DNA from: Limnoperna fortunei
Lineage: Eukaryota; Mollusca; Bivalvia; Mytilida; Modiolidae
Assembly: GCA_944474755.1 (NCBI GenBank)
Contig: OX104113.1
Location: 51,289,644 to 51,353,643 of the forward strand
DNA length: 64,000 nucleotides
Reading direction: 5' to 3'
The position numbers and the translations under genes were made by a program. The notes beneath the pieces are model-generated. The model was not told where the DNA came from and did not search any database. It saw nothing but the letters and a program-made list of their open reading frames with translations. The first letter of the stretch is position 1. Every line of letters begins with the position of its first letter. Shown piece after piece: positions 48,373 to 61,800 of the stretch.

Positions 48373-48885
48373 TCTAATAAGACAATTAGAGTACATTTAG
48401 GTGTCAAGACACTAAAGGGGACCAATCAAATTTGGAACATATAAGAAAATAGTACTTAACAACAAAATAGTCCTGTTTATCTTAGTGTATATTAAAAACT
48501 ACTAACTGGATTTTAATGAATGAAAGTTTTTCTGAAAGGTGAATATATTAGAAAAATTTAGAGTTCTAACTTGCTTTGTTCTAATGGTGTTTAGTATGTT
48601 TTATGTCACATGCACTACATGACCTATAAACCAAGATTTTCTGAAAAGAAAGAGCTATTTTTAGAGTGGGGTTTACCCCGGAAGCTGGGTTTCTCTTGGA
48701 AGGTTTTAAAGAGGTCAAGAAATTTTGAGACAACATAGGCCTGTCACGTACGAGTCAGGATATATATGATGTCGGTCAAGTTGCGCTTAAGGTAAAAGAG
48801 CTGCTCTTATTAAAAAAATAACAAATTTAGTAGAAAATCTTAAAGAATTGGATTAGTGTTTACACACCTTTATAATAGTTTCGTA
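48373..48885. other. Intergenic, no gene seen
   Basis: No exon or repeat recognised between two MITE-type elements. Confidence 0.35.
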
Positions 48886-48889
48886 CCTA

Positions 48890-49090
48890 TAGAAAACATC
48901 ATTTCCTCCATAAACTGGCTGTTCCGTCAATGTAACACACAGTATATTGCAACGGATAATTATAGCGCGTGTCGCTATTTATAAGATTTATACGTAATAT
49001 GCAATAGCTTTCCGGTGGGAGTTATAGTTTTGTAATTGGAACAGCCATTTAAAACACGCCCTTCTTAGCGCGTGTTGCTCATAGATAAAT
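48890..49090. mobile_element. MITE-like repeat, family F copy 1
   Basis: TCCATAAACTGGCTGTTCCG, GTAACACACAGTATATTGC and ATAATTATAGCGCGTGTCGC match, in opposite orientation, the repeat at 58861-59035. The right part has AATTGGAACAGCCATTTAAA and TAGCGCGTGTTGCTCAT, partly mirroring the left, so it is an imperfect inverted repeat itself. Confidence 0.7.
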
Positions 49091-49099
49091 CTTTTTTTT

Positions 49100-51855
49100 A
49101 CCACAGTTGTGGTCTCAAAGCCTTTTAAGCACGTCATATTAGAATTATTATTCAAAACCAACATTTTAATAATTTCTAGACAATTATAAACCAGGGTACT
49201 TTCTAACTTTTAAGATTTTGTGAGCACCAAAACATATTAAAGTGAATTAATTCTTTCTATTTACAACTAATTATCAATTTCCCAAACCTGAATACAGAAC
49301 TTTAAATGTGTTCTGACGTAACAGCACACCTTTTGAACATTGTCAAATCCTTTTTATATTTTGCTGTACGAAGAGACTTGTACATCGTGATATACAATCC
49401 GTACATATGACGTCTCAGTATTAAATTTCACTTCTCACACAAATCCGCTACCTAGGGGGCCAAACAATATCACGTAAGAATCTCCCAGAGGGACAACATT
49501 TGTATTGATTGATCAACTTGAAATTAATCTGCATACCTAAAAATTGTAAAAAAAGATCAGAAGGGTCAAATTTTGAAGAAGAATCATTCGAAATACATAC
49601 TTCAAAATATTTGCGTTGAATCATAAATTCTTGTAAATAGGTTTTTTAAAAATTCTGATCAATAACGGATTATTTTTTTTAAATAAAATGTTGCGATCAG
49701 TCAAAGCGACCTACTTTTATCAGTATTGATTTATATTGATATTTTGAATGACATGTATTAACCAGTCAGTAAAATACATGTGAAATTGAACTCACTATGC
49801 ATATAGATCTAGCGAACAAGCCTACAAAAAGAGAAAAAAGTGTACAATACAGGAAAACAAACACGATACAGACTACAAGCAAAATACAGAGAAAACATGG
49901 CCTAATACAGAATATAACTTCAGGTAGTAATTTTTACATTAAATTTTTTAACACAAAGTCATACGTTTGCGTAAAGCAAATTAATCATAAAAACTTTTGT
50001 GAACTTCACTAGATGGTTAAAAAGTTGCAAACCTGAAGCTGAGACTATATTTATATATTCCTGCCTGAAGTGAACACTTCCTGTAAACTTGGGGTCAAAC
50101 TAATGTACTATGGCACTTTAAAGGCCAAAACATGCAGGGAAGTATTGGCCAAAGACAAATAGAACCAACTTTATTGGTTAATAAAATTAAATTGATGTTA
50201 GATCCACGCTGGAGATTTTTTAACGTGAGACAAATGGTTTTATTTTTGTTATTACATAAACAAACTAGACACTAATTCACGAAACCATTCACCCAATCAC
50301 GTGACTTTTCATGAAGAGTGCAAAAGAGGTATATAATATCGTTATGATTTTATAGCATAAAGTTTGTAATATTGCCCATTGATATTTTCAGAATTCCTGA
50401 TAGAACATATCAGTTTCATAAAGCAACCTCGATGTTGTTGTTTTACGCCTACCATCATTTAGATGTTTATTATAAATCCATTTATAATATATTGCTACAT
50501 TTGTCTTTTTCCTTCACGCCTTTTATCCCTGTATAGCTTATTGTATATCCCATATCGTAAACTTCTAGGAGTTTATTAACATAAAGTATACTGCAAACTC
50601 CGCACTACATGCTGTATCACTACTCAACCGGCCCTCGCGGCCGATGTTCGTTTCTCGGGGTGATACAGCAGGCGATACGAATTTTGCCACTTATATATCA
50701 GCTTAATAATTACATTTAATAGTAGTGCGTTCTCATGTAATCTCACTGTTGCTTTGCTTGTCTATGTTAAGTAAATATTGTTGATATGACGAATCCTCTG
50801 TCGTATAATATGATATCCACGCGAAATAAAATCTCCTGAAATCAATATCACAACACGGTAAATGTCTTCTGTCTATCAGCTGGTAGGGGAATTTGCTGTC
50901 ATTATCAACTTTGATGTGCGACATCATTAGACCGTGTTACCTTAACGTGTTAATTTCAATATCACATAATTGCTGGTGATCGTTCAAGCGTATTCACTGA
51001 CGTGCCATCGACCATAGAATTATTGAGGACATTTCCATTAAAATTTAATACAGTTTCCGCGCGATAGATAAATCCATATTCACTGGTTTGTTACATGGTG
51101 TCTAAAAATATAAGACACAGTTTGAATATTCAGTATATAACTCTTTGGCAGCCATCAAAATCAAGGCAAAGACTGCTTTTCAGCTATTATATCAGGGCAA
51201 TATCATAGTCATCTGAAACAAACTTTATAAAAAATGATGAATAGCTATTCTAAAAATATTATTTTATTAAATAGAAAGTAAAGTTATTGTTTTTACCGTT
51301 TTAAAACAAAAGGTAAAACAAATTTCAGGATAATTTCTTATGAGGACCGAGAAAAAAGATTTGCGGCTGCAAAAATACTGCTAGATCCAAAAAAGCTAGT
51401 TTTTTTTCTTTCCATATCTCGCCCAAATGATACGGGTTGAATTCCAGTGCCTTACCTATAGATTCAAGACGCTTATATCTCTCTTTTATTTAGGTTTAAC
51501 TCATTGGTTTCAGGCCTTTTTTTTTATCACGGACACATATTAATTTATCTATAGAAATATTCACAATATACATTTGTGTACCTGCAGGCAAGCTTTACCA
51601 TTCAGAGTCTTCGCGATTCCTACCATACACCAACTTCTCCATATCTTATATAAACACTTTTGCAAATTAATTTTGTTAGCAACAAGTGGGATGCCAACTC
51701 TACTTCAATAGAATACTGTTTATACGGCTGATATTTAAAAAAATACACTTATAGTCTTCTGTGGAAAAAATTGTCTAATGTCTGTGTAGCATGCGGGGTT
51801 GCTTTTCTATAGTGCGGAGAGTAAAGAACATATTATATGGGCAGTTGGACATTGT
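49100..51855. other. Intergenic, no gene seen
   Basis: A hairpin-like pair TGCTGTATCAC/GTGATACAGCA lies at 50609-50669 around a G+C-rich centre (CCGGCCCTCGCGGCCG). A minus-strand frame of 64 codons at 50733-50927 has coding-like composition but no domain or splice context. Confidence 0.35.
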
Positions 51856-51859
51856 AAGC

Positions 51860-52055
51860 TCGATCACTTGGTCTGTCGACACTGAGGTTACGGGTTCGAA
51901 TCTTACTGCGGTCAGGGTGAACTCGACTCCACTTTTAATTGACAAGTTCTCAAACCAAAGGTCAGGGTAGTCCGGCTTCCTCCGCCAATATCAACTGGAC
52001 GCCATATAGCTGAAATATTGCTGAAAGTGGAGTTTAACATCATTCAAACAATCGA
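51860..52055 (+). repeat. SINE, 5'-truncated and diverged
   Basis: GGTCTGTCGACACTGAGGTT, the B box GGGTTCGAATC, GGTGAACTCGACTCCAC and the tail TTGCTGAAAGTGGAGTTTAA are all in order. The first ~45 bases are missing. Confidence 0.8.
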
Positions 52056-52830
52056 CATGAAATGTTCAGACGTTGAATTATTTTTCGCTAAGCGGTAAAC
52101 ACAAAAACATTGCCTTATAAATTAATATGAAATGAACACTTTACAAAACTATAATTTATTATGCTTGCCATATAAGTAAGTAAATAAATAAATTATTGAA
52201 TTAAATGATAAACATTTATTCGGATTTCTTTCCTTGCATTTAAAATCTTTTTTACTGGACAACACCAAAACAAGAAAAAGATACAATTATTACAGGAAAC
52301 TGATGGTCAAAAACATGTATAATCTTTCAAAATCATTTGCACATAATTATTCTATTTTTTATAGAAAAATATTTATAGGGCAAGTTATATGCTGACAATC
52401 TCTTCATTATAACGCAAGTTCCTGAACTTATTCACAACCTTAAATTAAATTCAAGCAAAACCGTTCTTAGAGGAAGCCATGCAAGTCGCAAAAGGCAGAT
52501 TTGCACGCGCAAATAACGAATGGTTACTGGTTCTTGCGTTTGTCTAGTTGTATGGTTGAAATACTACTATGCATTTCATTGTTGTATTTATTCAAGAGCT
52601 GTGCTCAATTTGCGCGTAGTCCGAATTACCTCCCTTTAACTAATACAATCACACAGTCTCAGATATACTCGTATTGGGCATTCAAATAAAGTACCCACAA
52701 ATTAGGTTCAATTAACTCGCAAATACGTGCAAACAAATATTTTCAATTTGTAACAGTATATTCTATACCAATCCCTTAAATGTGACTAGATATGACAAAT
52801 ATTGTCAAAACGACTTCTTTAGGGTACGTT
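52056..52830. other. Downstream flank of the membrane-protein gene
   Basis: Probably includes its 3' UTR on the minus strand. No other feature was recognised. Confidence 0.35.
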
Positions 52831-55800
52831 TCATCTTTGTTCCTGTATTAAAAGAGAAATCATTGAAACGGCTCTACTTTCATCAGCAAATGGAAAGTCA
52901 AAATCCTCTCCAATAGTGGAAGCAATTGAGTCCGGCCTAGACGGTATAAATAAAGAATTTTCTTCACAAACCGGCGTATGTACCTCCTTTTCAATAGCTG
53001 GTATTAATGGTGGTTCCTCCTCTTCATGATTTTCCAATAAATGTTTCTTCCGATTATTCTGCAAAATAAAGGATCCATATAATATTCACTTGTCCGTATT
53101 CCATTAATGTATGGATATTTGTTCAAGAAAAAGTTTTGTGTTGTCCTTATATAAAAAATTATTCCATAATTTATGATCTGTAATGTCATTAATGTTATTA
53201 TACTTGTAATTCAGTGTGTAGTATGCAAAATTGTGTTTTCAAATTTCAACGCTATTGTTTACTGCCCGTTGAAGTTTAACCACTGATTATTCGTTGGGAT
53301 CAGGATCAATCTGATGTTTTATTTTTAGAGAGTGACATGATATAGAGCCTTTGCAACCAACAATTCGTTGGTGTCCAGTCAATGTCACCACGTTCTTATC
53401 TGTCAAGTTGATTATTTTTGTTTCAATATCGATATCAATCAATCAATCAATCAATCAATCTTCGCACAACTAGACCTAGAGCTACCTGACTGTATGTTAC
53501 TTAGTCGCTTTCAGGATAATTTGTTGCGTTGCATATTTCCATGAACAATTACTACATATAAATGCTATATAGCAGTTCTGTATTAATATTTTTAATTAGC
53601 TCAGGTAAAGTAATCCATAAGTATAATCAGCTTAAAAGAGGATAAACGGAAATAATTTGCGGCTGCTTAAAGAGTGATACGATTTCCGCGTGATATTAAC
53701 AACGATGTCGACAACATGTTTATTACCTGCCATCTGTTGCGTAACTTGTCTATTATGGACCTACAATGTATGAAATACATTAAAGATATATTATACTCGA
53801 TCTTTGTAGTCGTGTATTGATTTGTAACATTGCCTCGCCCTAACTAAGATAAATGCTTTTTATATAAAGACAAAGCTTAAATTAATGAGACTAAGGCCTT
53901 TCCGAGACTAAATACACTTATTTACTGTATAATAATGTGGGTTTTTTTTATTTTATACTGTTGATATATTGACTATTTCACTTCCATCTGTGAAACTCAT
54001 TATAATCACGGGGCTTCCGTGGTAGAGTGGATAATGTAGTTAGTCTTCTACTATTTATCACCTCTTAACAGGGTGTGCTAGATCCTAACCTTTAATTTAC
54101 AAGGGTTGACAGTTTTCTTGCCAAGGTTTAACCGTCACCCCGCCCTCCCCCCACACACACCTCTGCACGTCTTGATATAGCTGCAAATTGCTTTAAGTGG
54201 TGTAAAACGTCAAACAAATAAAATCATTCTTTTCTTTTTTTATGAAGCATAAGACACTACAAAAACTTTTTACCACAAACTGTTGGTCTATTGTAACAGT
54301 AGCATAATTTAGGTTCTAATATGTTGAGGGGCCTCGTTTGCCGAATGATTAAGGTCGTTTGTCTACTACTGATCACATGGTCTATTCACACTGAGATTGC
54401 GGGTTTGAGTCTCACCGCGCGGCAGGGTGCGCTCAACTCCAACATTAATAGACAAGGATTCACAGTTTAACTACCGAAGGTCTGTGGTGTTCTCCGGGTA
54501 CTCCTACTTCCTCTTCCAATAAAAACTAGCTGAAAAAATGCTGAAAGTGGCGTTAAACACCATTCAAACAAACATCTTGGGAAATGTTTGAAAACTACTA
54601 AAATTATGGGCAGTTAGTTATGTATACGTAATTTACCTTGTAATTGACAAGTGCATAGTTAAATTAAAGAATTTTAATTTGGCAAACTTCAGTTTTGATC
54701 ATTTTTTAAACCTATCTTTAACGTGGTATACCTTATACTATTTTTCACGTTTCCAGCTTGATTTCTGTTTAGTTTATGTTGAATAAAACTTTCAATAAAT
54801 GAACACAAATTTAAGCGTTAAAATAATTTAATTTAATTATTTTTAAATAATTAATAACGATGCCAGCATCAAAACAAATAAATCATTTTGATCCATATGT
54901 CACTTCCGTGATTCCAACCCGTCACGTATGACTGCTAATTGAAATCGACCATCTGCAACTGTCTGTAATTTTATTTTACGATTTTGTTTTTTATTGAAAT
55001 GTGAACTAAACCCTTTACAGCTATCGACAAAGATAAATGAGGCAAATGTGAAAAACAATGGTTTGTTTTCAATTTGCAAGCGTGATGTTTTTGTCTGATG
55101 TTTCGTATCAGGTACAAATATATAAAACACCATCAAAACATAACACTGCAGTCTATCATTTATCAAATTATCATTTCTGTTTGTTTTGCAAACTACAACC
55201 AACTCTTGTAGATCTGTTTAATGTTTTACTTAAGTTCAAAAGACCTAATCTTGGAAAGTTATCAAAACGTATACATTCCTGAAAGTTCATAGTATTTATT
55301 ACAGATTTTCAACATGCTACGACAAACACAATTAATTTAATAAACGGTGCACTCGATATATAACACATACCAAGACAAAAATGACATGATCTGTACCGAG
55401 ATAAAAAAAAGTAAATATTCAGTATTTATTTTATTCCAAGTAAATAATAATCTCGAAAATTGACAGAAAATACTTATTTGCAACCAAGACACTCTTGAAA
55501 TTTAATGGATATAAATAGCAGATTATTTGCACACAAAGAGTAGATGTATATTTACAATCAAATCAATTACAACAAAGGGGCAATACACATGTGTAATCAG
55601 CAAAATTGCAGGATAGCAACGGGGGCATAAAACCATTGACTCTTTAAGACGTATAATTTTGACCCTTCCAAGGTGGATGCACGATCGCCTAGCCAGCTTG
55701 TCATTACCCAAATCAAATTTCCTGGTATACTCCCTTATTATCTGCTTTTTCCATACTGATATCCTACTATTTACGTACCTTTTTATAACAAAGTTGAGGA

Positions 55801-58800
55801 AGCAAGGCACAAAGATAAATATATAAACCAGTACTAGCAGAGCCCATAGTACATGGACGTTCCATGTGGACGGCTCGTTATTGTAGCTACCAGAGTCAGC
55901 ACCAGCTTGTGTCATTACATCAGCTGTAGTATTATTCATGTGTTCATTTGTTGTGTCACCTATTATCGGTGGTACGGACACGCCCGTACCGTAATCGTCA
56001 ACACAATGTGACGAATATTTCTTGGAAGAGCACAACGATTTGAACTTTTGGCACTTCAGATGCTTTTTACAGTCCGACAATAAATTAATATAGAACTTTT
56101 TCTGTGTTTGTAGCAAACATACTTCGAGTATTGTCGTTAAATTCTGGCAAGAGAGGCCGAGGCTAATCGTCAAATTAGCTATCCAGTCCGTGCAAAAATG
56201 CGGCAACCATGCTGGCGGACACGGGAATGACTGTAAATGTTTCTTTAGAAATATTTCATCACTTAATTCCACTTGTATTTCAAAAGAATCAACCTGACTA
56301 AAATGCGACGATTGAAAACTATAACTTCTGCAGCGCTGCAAGGAAAAAGTATATAGTTAACAAGAAAAATTAATAGAGATAATAAATACAACATGTGGGT
56401 AATTATCACATCTTTGAGACATATCATTGTTTACATTTTATAAAATATCCCAGATATTCTGGTTTATAGCAATTATGACACTGCTACCACGCCCTCTGAA
56501 CTCTTGTAATACTGCCTATAGAAGGAAATCTATACTGAAACAAAGGACCCTTGAAACGTCACACCAATATTTTTTAACAATAAAGGTAGTAAATTATTTC
56601 ATGATCAGTTTATTATGCTATTCAGTATATCAGAATAACACTAGAATCTGTCAGTATATATTTTATCTGGTGTCAAAAATGCAGTCCAATTAAAATGAGC
56701 CAATGCGTGTTTACTATTTACGTTGTGTCGCTATATAGTCAGTGTATATAGTAAAACGCATGGGCTAATTTTAATTAGACTAGTCAAAAATGTTTCTTTT
56801 TAAACAGATAGTGTTCTAATTGCTATGTGATATTTGTCCTTTGTGTGTGGTTTTTTAATGAACATCTAGATCACTCTGAATGGGAGATAATCCAATATTT
56901 TAAAAGGACTAATATTCTGCATTCCAGAAAGAATTTTTAAACAAATATGGACGTTTTAATATTCATTTACGTATATATTTCTATTGCCCCAATCTATTGA
57001 GTATTATTGTGTGTTAATGCCTTTTGATCTCAATGCTTTAACCACACATCGGGTAAATAAAACAGATTTAAGCCTTCAGTAATGCTGAATACATATAAGG
57101 ATATATTAGTTACATATATTATAGAACCGTCCGACCAAGGGCATTAGGTTGTCGGTGCAGGCCGTTAAAATCTCACACAAGTCAAGTTCATTCTAGTATA
57201 CAAGGCATTAAAGATTTTTATATCTTTCTTCATAAAACATCTGTAATAATGTAGTATTGATTTGTTTTATAAGTTAGAGACACATATTTGTCGTGAAGAC
57301 AATTACATGTCTACCAGCTTATTCAGCTTTATTCAAAGTGTCTTAAGGGACAGACCATTTAACTTGGGGGGGGGGCTTAGGTTTTTTGTTTTGGTCAGAA
57401 AAAATATTTATTTTTTGAAGGCGTCGCGACAGTTTATTATGCTATTCAGTATATCAGAATAACACTAGAATCTGTCAGTATATATTTTATCTGGTGTCAA
57501 AAATGCAGTCCAATTAAAATGAGCCAATGCGTGTTTACTATTTACGTTGTGTCGCTATATAGTCAGTGTATATAGTAAAACGCATGGGCTAATTTTAATT
57601 AGACTAGTCAAAAATGTTTCTTTTTAAACAGATAGTGTTCTAATTGCTATGTGATATTTGTCCTTTGTGTGTGGTTTTTTAATGAACATCTAGATCACTC
57701 TGAATGGGAGATAATCCAATATTTTAAAAGGACTAATATTCTGCATTCCAGAAAGAATTTTTAAACAAATATGGACGTTTTAATATTCATTTACGTATAT
57801 ATTTCTATTGCCCCAATCTATTGAGTATTATTGTGTGTTAATGCCTTTTGATCTCAATGCTTTAACCACACATCGGGTAAATAAAACAGATTTAAGCCTT
57901 CAGTAATGCTGAATACATATAAGGATATATTAGTTACATATATTATAGAACCGTCCGACCAAGGGCATTAGGTTGTCGGTGCAGGCCGTTAAAATCTCAC
58001 ACAAGTCAAGTTCATTCTAGTATACAAGGCATTAAAGATTTTTATATCTTTCTTCATAAAACATCTGTAATAATGTAGTATTGATTTGTTTTATAAGTTA
58101 GAGACACATATTTTTCGTGAAGACAATTACATGTCTACCAGCTTATTCAGCTTTATTCAAAGTGTCTTAAGGGACAGACCATTTAACTTGGGGGGGGGGG
58201 GGGCTTAGGTTTTTTGTTTTGGTCAGAAAAAATATTTATTTTTTGAAGGCGTCGCGACAGAATATTTTTTTCATTATTAGCAATATTTTATATAGTAGAA
58301 ATCCTTCTTCAGAATATTTTCATTTTCAAAATATTTTTTTTAGGAAAAAACCAAGCCCCCCCCCCCCCCCTGCAAGTTAATTGGTCGGTCCCTAAGTATA
58401 ACGGGAATAAATACAATTCAACTGCTGAGACAGAAATGGAGTATTCAGACAATTTATGAAATGCATTAGGTTAGATGTCTATTTAATCGATAGCCATCAA
58501 TTATTACGTGAAGAAATATTATCAGTTGTAATTAATTTCACACATTTGGACGTGATATTACACTATTGAAAAACACGGAATTCCCAATAGAGGCGGAATT
58601 TTCGGGTCGCACGCAATCTGACGTACGGGCAAAACAATCAAACAGATAACGTGAACACCTAAAGTTTCACCTACTTTTAACCTATAATGTAAGATGTATA
58701 AATGTTATTTTCTTGCGAGGCATCGTTGTCAGCACATCGTACACTATTCAAAGCTAGCTTGTAATTTTCTTTGCAAGAAAAATTTTCATTAGATGGAAAA

Positions 58801-61800
58801 CTCAAGTACATACGTTTTTGCTATTGATTATAACGATGCTTGTTAGATGTTGATTATGCACGCGCCTTTCACTTAGCATCCAGCGCCATTAACGAAGCTA
58901 TTGCACATGACGTATTAATTTATAAATAGCGACACGCGCTATAATTATCTCTTGCAATATATTGTGTGTTACGCTGACGTAACAGTCAGTTTATGGCAAA
59001 AATGGTGTTGGCCATAGGTACGTTATAACATAAATATACCATAATTATCTTATTAGAATAGAGAGAATTCGCGGAGGCTGTAGTTTATTATTGTTTTACA
59101 ACGGGATGGACATTTATCCCCCGCTATCTCTCCCCTGCATAAATTAATGCGAAATAAACGGAAATTTCGTTGTAATACAATGATAAACTACGGCCTTCGT
59201 GAATTATTTCTTAATTCCGTCTCGCATGCGAGACGGGATAAATAATCAAAAGCTAAACTGCGGAAACCATTCGTACCTAAAGGATAACAGAAAAACAATG
59301 TTGTGTCTTGATTGGATGCTAAATCGGGAGATTGCTGCCGATTGGCCAACAAATAACCAGAGCTAAGTTAGGGATCAAAGCCCTGCATGATTACGGGGAG
59401 GTAGCAATCATAATATGCTAAATCGGGAGAAAGCTGCCGATTGGCCAACAAATAAGCAGATGAAAAAAGAAAAAAAATATACAAGAAATTGTGAACAAAA
59501 CTGTTTTAAAAGGAAAGTGGCATTGATTTGTGTATGTTTATCATAAAATGAATGATAAAACTTAAACGAAGAAACAGGGCAAAACAAATGACTCCACTTA
59601 GGAGAATAATTTTAATTCTTTTCCCGCTTACTGACTAGGTTCACATCAACTATCTTACCACGTATGACGCATCTAGAGATGCTTAGCACAGTGCATGCTT
59701 CAGTTGCTGCCTCTGACCTATATTTTGCGGTTGCCTGATTTGGCTATATCCAAACATTGTGTACTTATAATAAAGTAATGTAATAATAACAATACATATT
59801 GCCATTTAACATTAAAAACCAGTACGTATTTTTGTCCACAAAGAAAAGTAAAGCTTAGTGACGACTAGCTTTTGGGGCCTCGGTGGCCGAGTGGTCAAGG
59901 TAGTTCGTTTACTATTGATCACGTGGTCTGTCAACACTGAGATTGCGGGTTCGATTCTCACTGCCGGCAGGGTGTACTCGACTCCAATCTTAATTGACAA
60001 GGATTGCCAGTTTTCCTACCGCAGGTCGGGGGTTCTCTGCGGGTACTCCGGCTTCCTCCCCCAATAAAAACTGGACGCCATGAAATAGCTGAAAAATTGC
60101 TGAAAGTGGCGTTAAAACACCATTCAAACAAAAACAACGACTAGCTTTTTAGGAAAGCTAATACTTGTTACTTAATCTGTCATGATTAGATAATGAGGAT
60201 ACTATGTAGAAATGAAACTCCGTGAGTTTAGTCACATTCGTCAGTCATATTGTCTCCATGTTGTATAGCTAAGAAGTGTTGGCCGAAAGTTAAACAACAT
60301 GCACTGTAACTCGTATGAATAATAGGCTCCATTAAGACTTTTGAAAAGTTAGTGTCTGCACAAAAAGTTCATTTTACAATTAAATTTACAATTTAGAAGT
60401 TCACAAATGTTAATGCAAAAAGAAATAAAATATAACGGTTTATACAAAAGACAAAATTAATTTGTCTTTAAGCAGATGTAACAACAACAAAAAAACCAAA
60501 AAAGGTCAACTTTTCTTTTAAAACTTTACACAATGTCAACGAAAAGGATTCCTGTTACAAAATAGTGAGTTAAGTTTAACAGATTTTTTGTTATGAATTA
60601 CATGTATATACACTGTATAATGATCTATAATACATTGATGACACCTGTTTTCCTCGAGTTGCAACTAAGGAGATTTCTTCAGATTTTAAATATTCTTTAA
60701 ATAATTGATAATTTAGGTATTTCGGTAAATTTCATATGAAAAGCATGTTTGCTGGAAACTTTAAAGCCACTTAAAAAACAATCTAATTAAAATTAATCTT
60801 TTTAATGCGTGTGAGCTCAGCGACAATAGCAAGAAGAGGAAAGCAAGTGACGATTTTGAATTAGATTGCTTAAATAATCTTTATTTTTGTTCAAAAAATG
60901 TTAGATTGATTTTTTTGTTGTTATAATGGGATTCACAAGCAACTTTCAGCAATTTTTCAGCTATATCATGACGTCAGTTTTAATTTAGACAGAAAGCTGG
61001 AGTATCTTCGACAGGAATCCGTGTAATTAATGTCGGAGTCGAGCTCACCTTGCCCAAAGTAATGTTGACATGCACGTGATTAAAAGAATATGTTAAACCA
61101 CCGAAGTCCCGTAACAAAAATGTTGAAATTTACATTATCTAATTTTTACGTAATATTCAAACCGCTTGACCGGTGTGGAGAAAATATTTCTCTTCAATAG
61201 TTAATATGCGGTTATCAGCAGTTGTTTGGTTTAAAATAATGTTATAACCATAAATAAATAACTTCTATCGTCATGACCGTAAAACTAGGGTTGGGAGAAT
61301 TTGTACTTCATTTCGCAAATTTACTACTTTTAAAAATTAGAGAAACATTAGTTCTCTTGGATTATCGAATTTCTCCAATCTCGATAAGTTGAGTCCTCGC
61401 CAAGGCTAGGACCAAAAGATAACTTAATATAAAATCCGATAATTCATTATTCCCAATGTAAGGTACTATATAAAAATTTGTAGATATTTGACGACTGTTT
61501 GTTTCTATAGTAATAGAATTTATAACAATTTTATACGCAATTCTACATTTTATGTTGATATCAAACGAATATATTTAAGATTCCCCCATACAACACACAG
61601 TGTGTTGTTTTGTTTTTGATATGGAATACAATCAATAAATTTAAAATCAACTTTATTGATGCATAAATATAGTTCCATTAAACTTCAAAGACTGGTTGGT
61701 ACCAAGACTTCCAGCGTAGCACTGTTCGAGTCCGTGTGCCTGACTCCAACCGCGACTGACATCATATGAATCGAGAAAAAACAAGGTTAAATAAAAAATG

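Noticed and set aside
47934..48377. Plus-strand 147-codon frame
   Set aside because: Runs through a degraded SINE and a palindromic MITE.
50733..50927. Minus-strand 64-codon frame with coding-like composition
   Set aside because: No domain, no neighbours in phase; kept only as a note on the intergenic entry.
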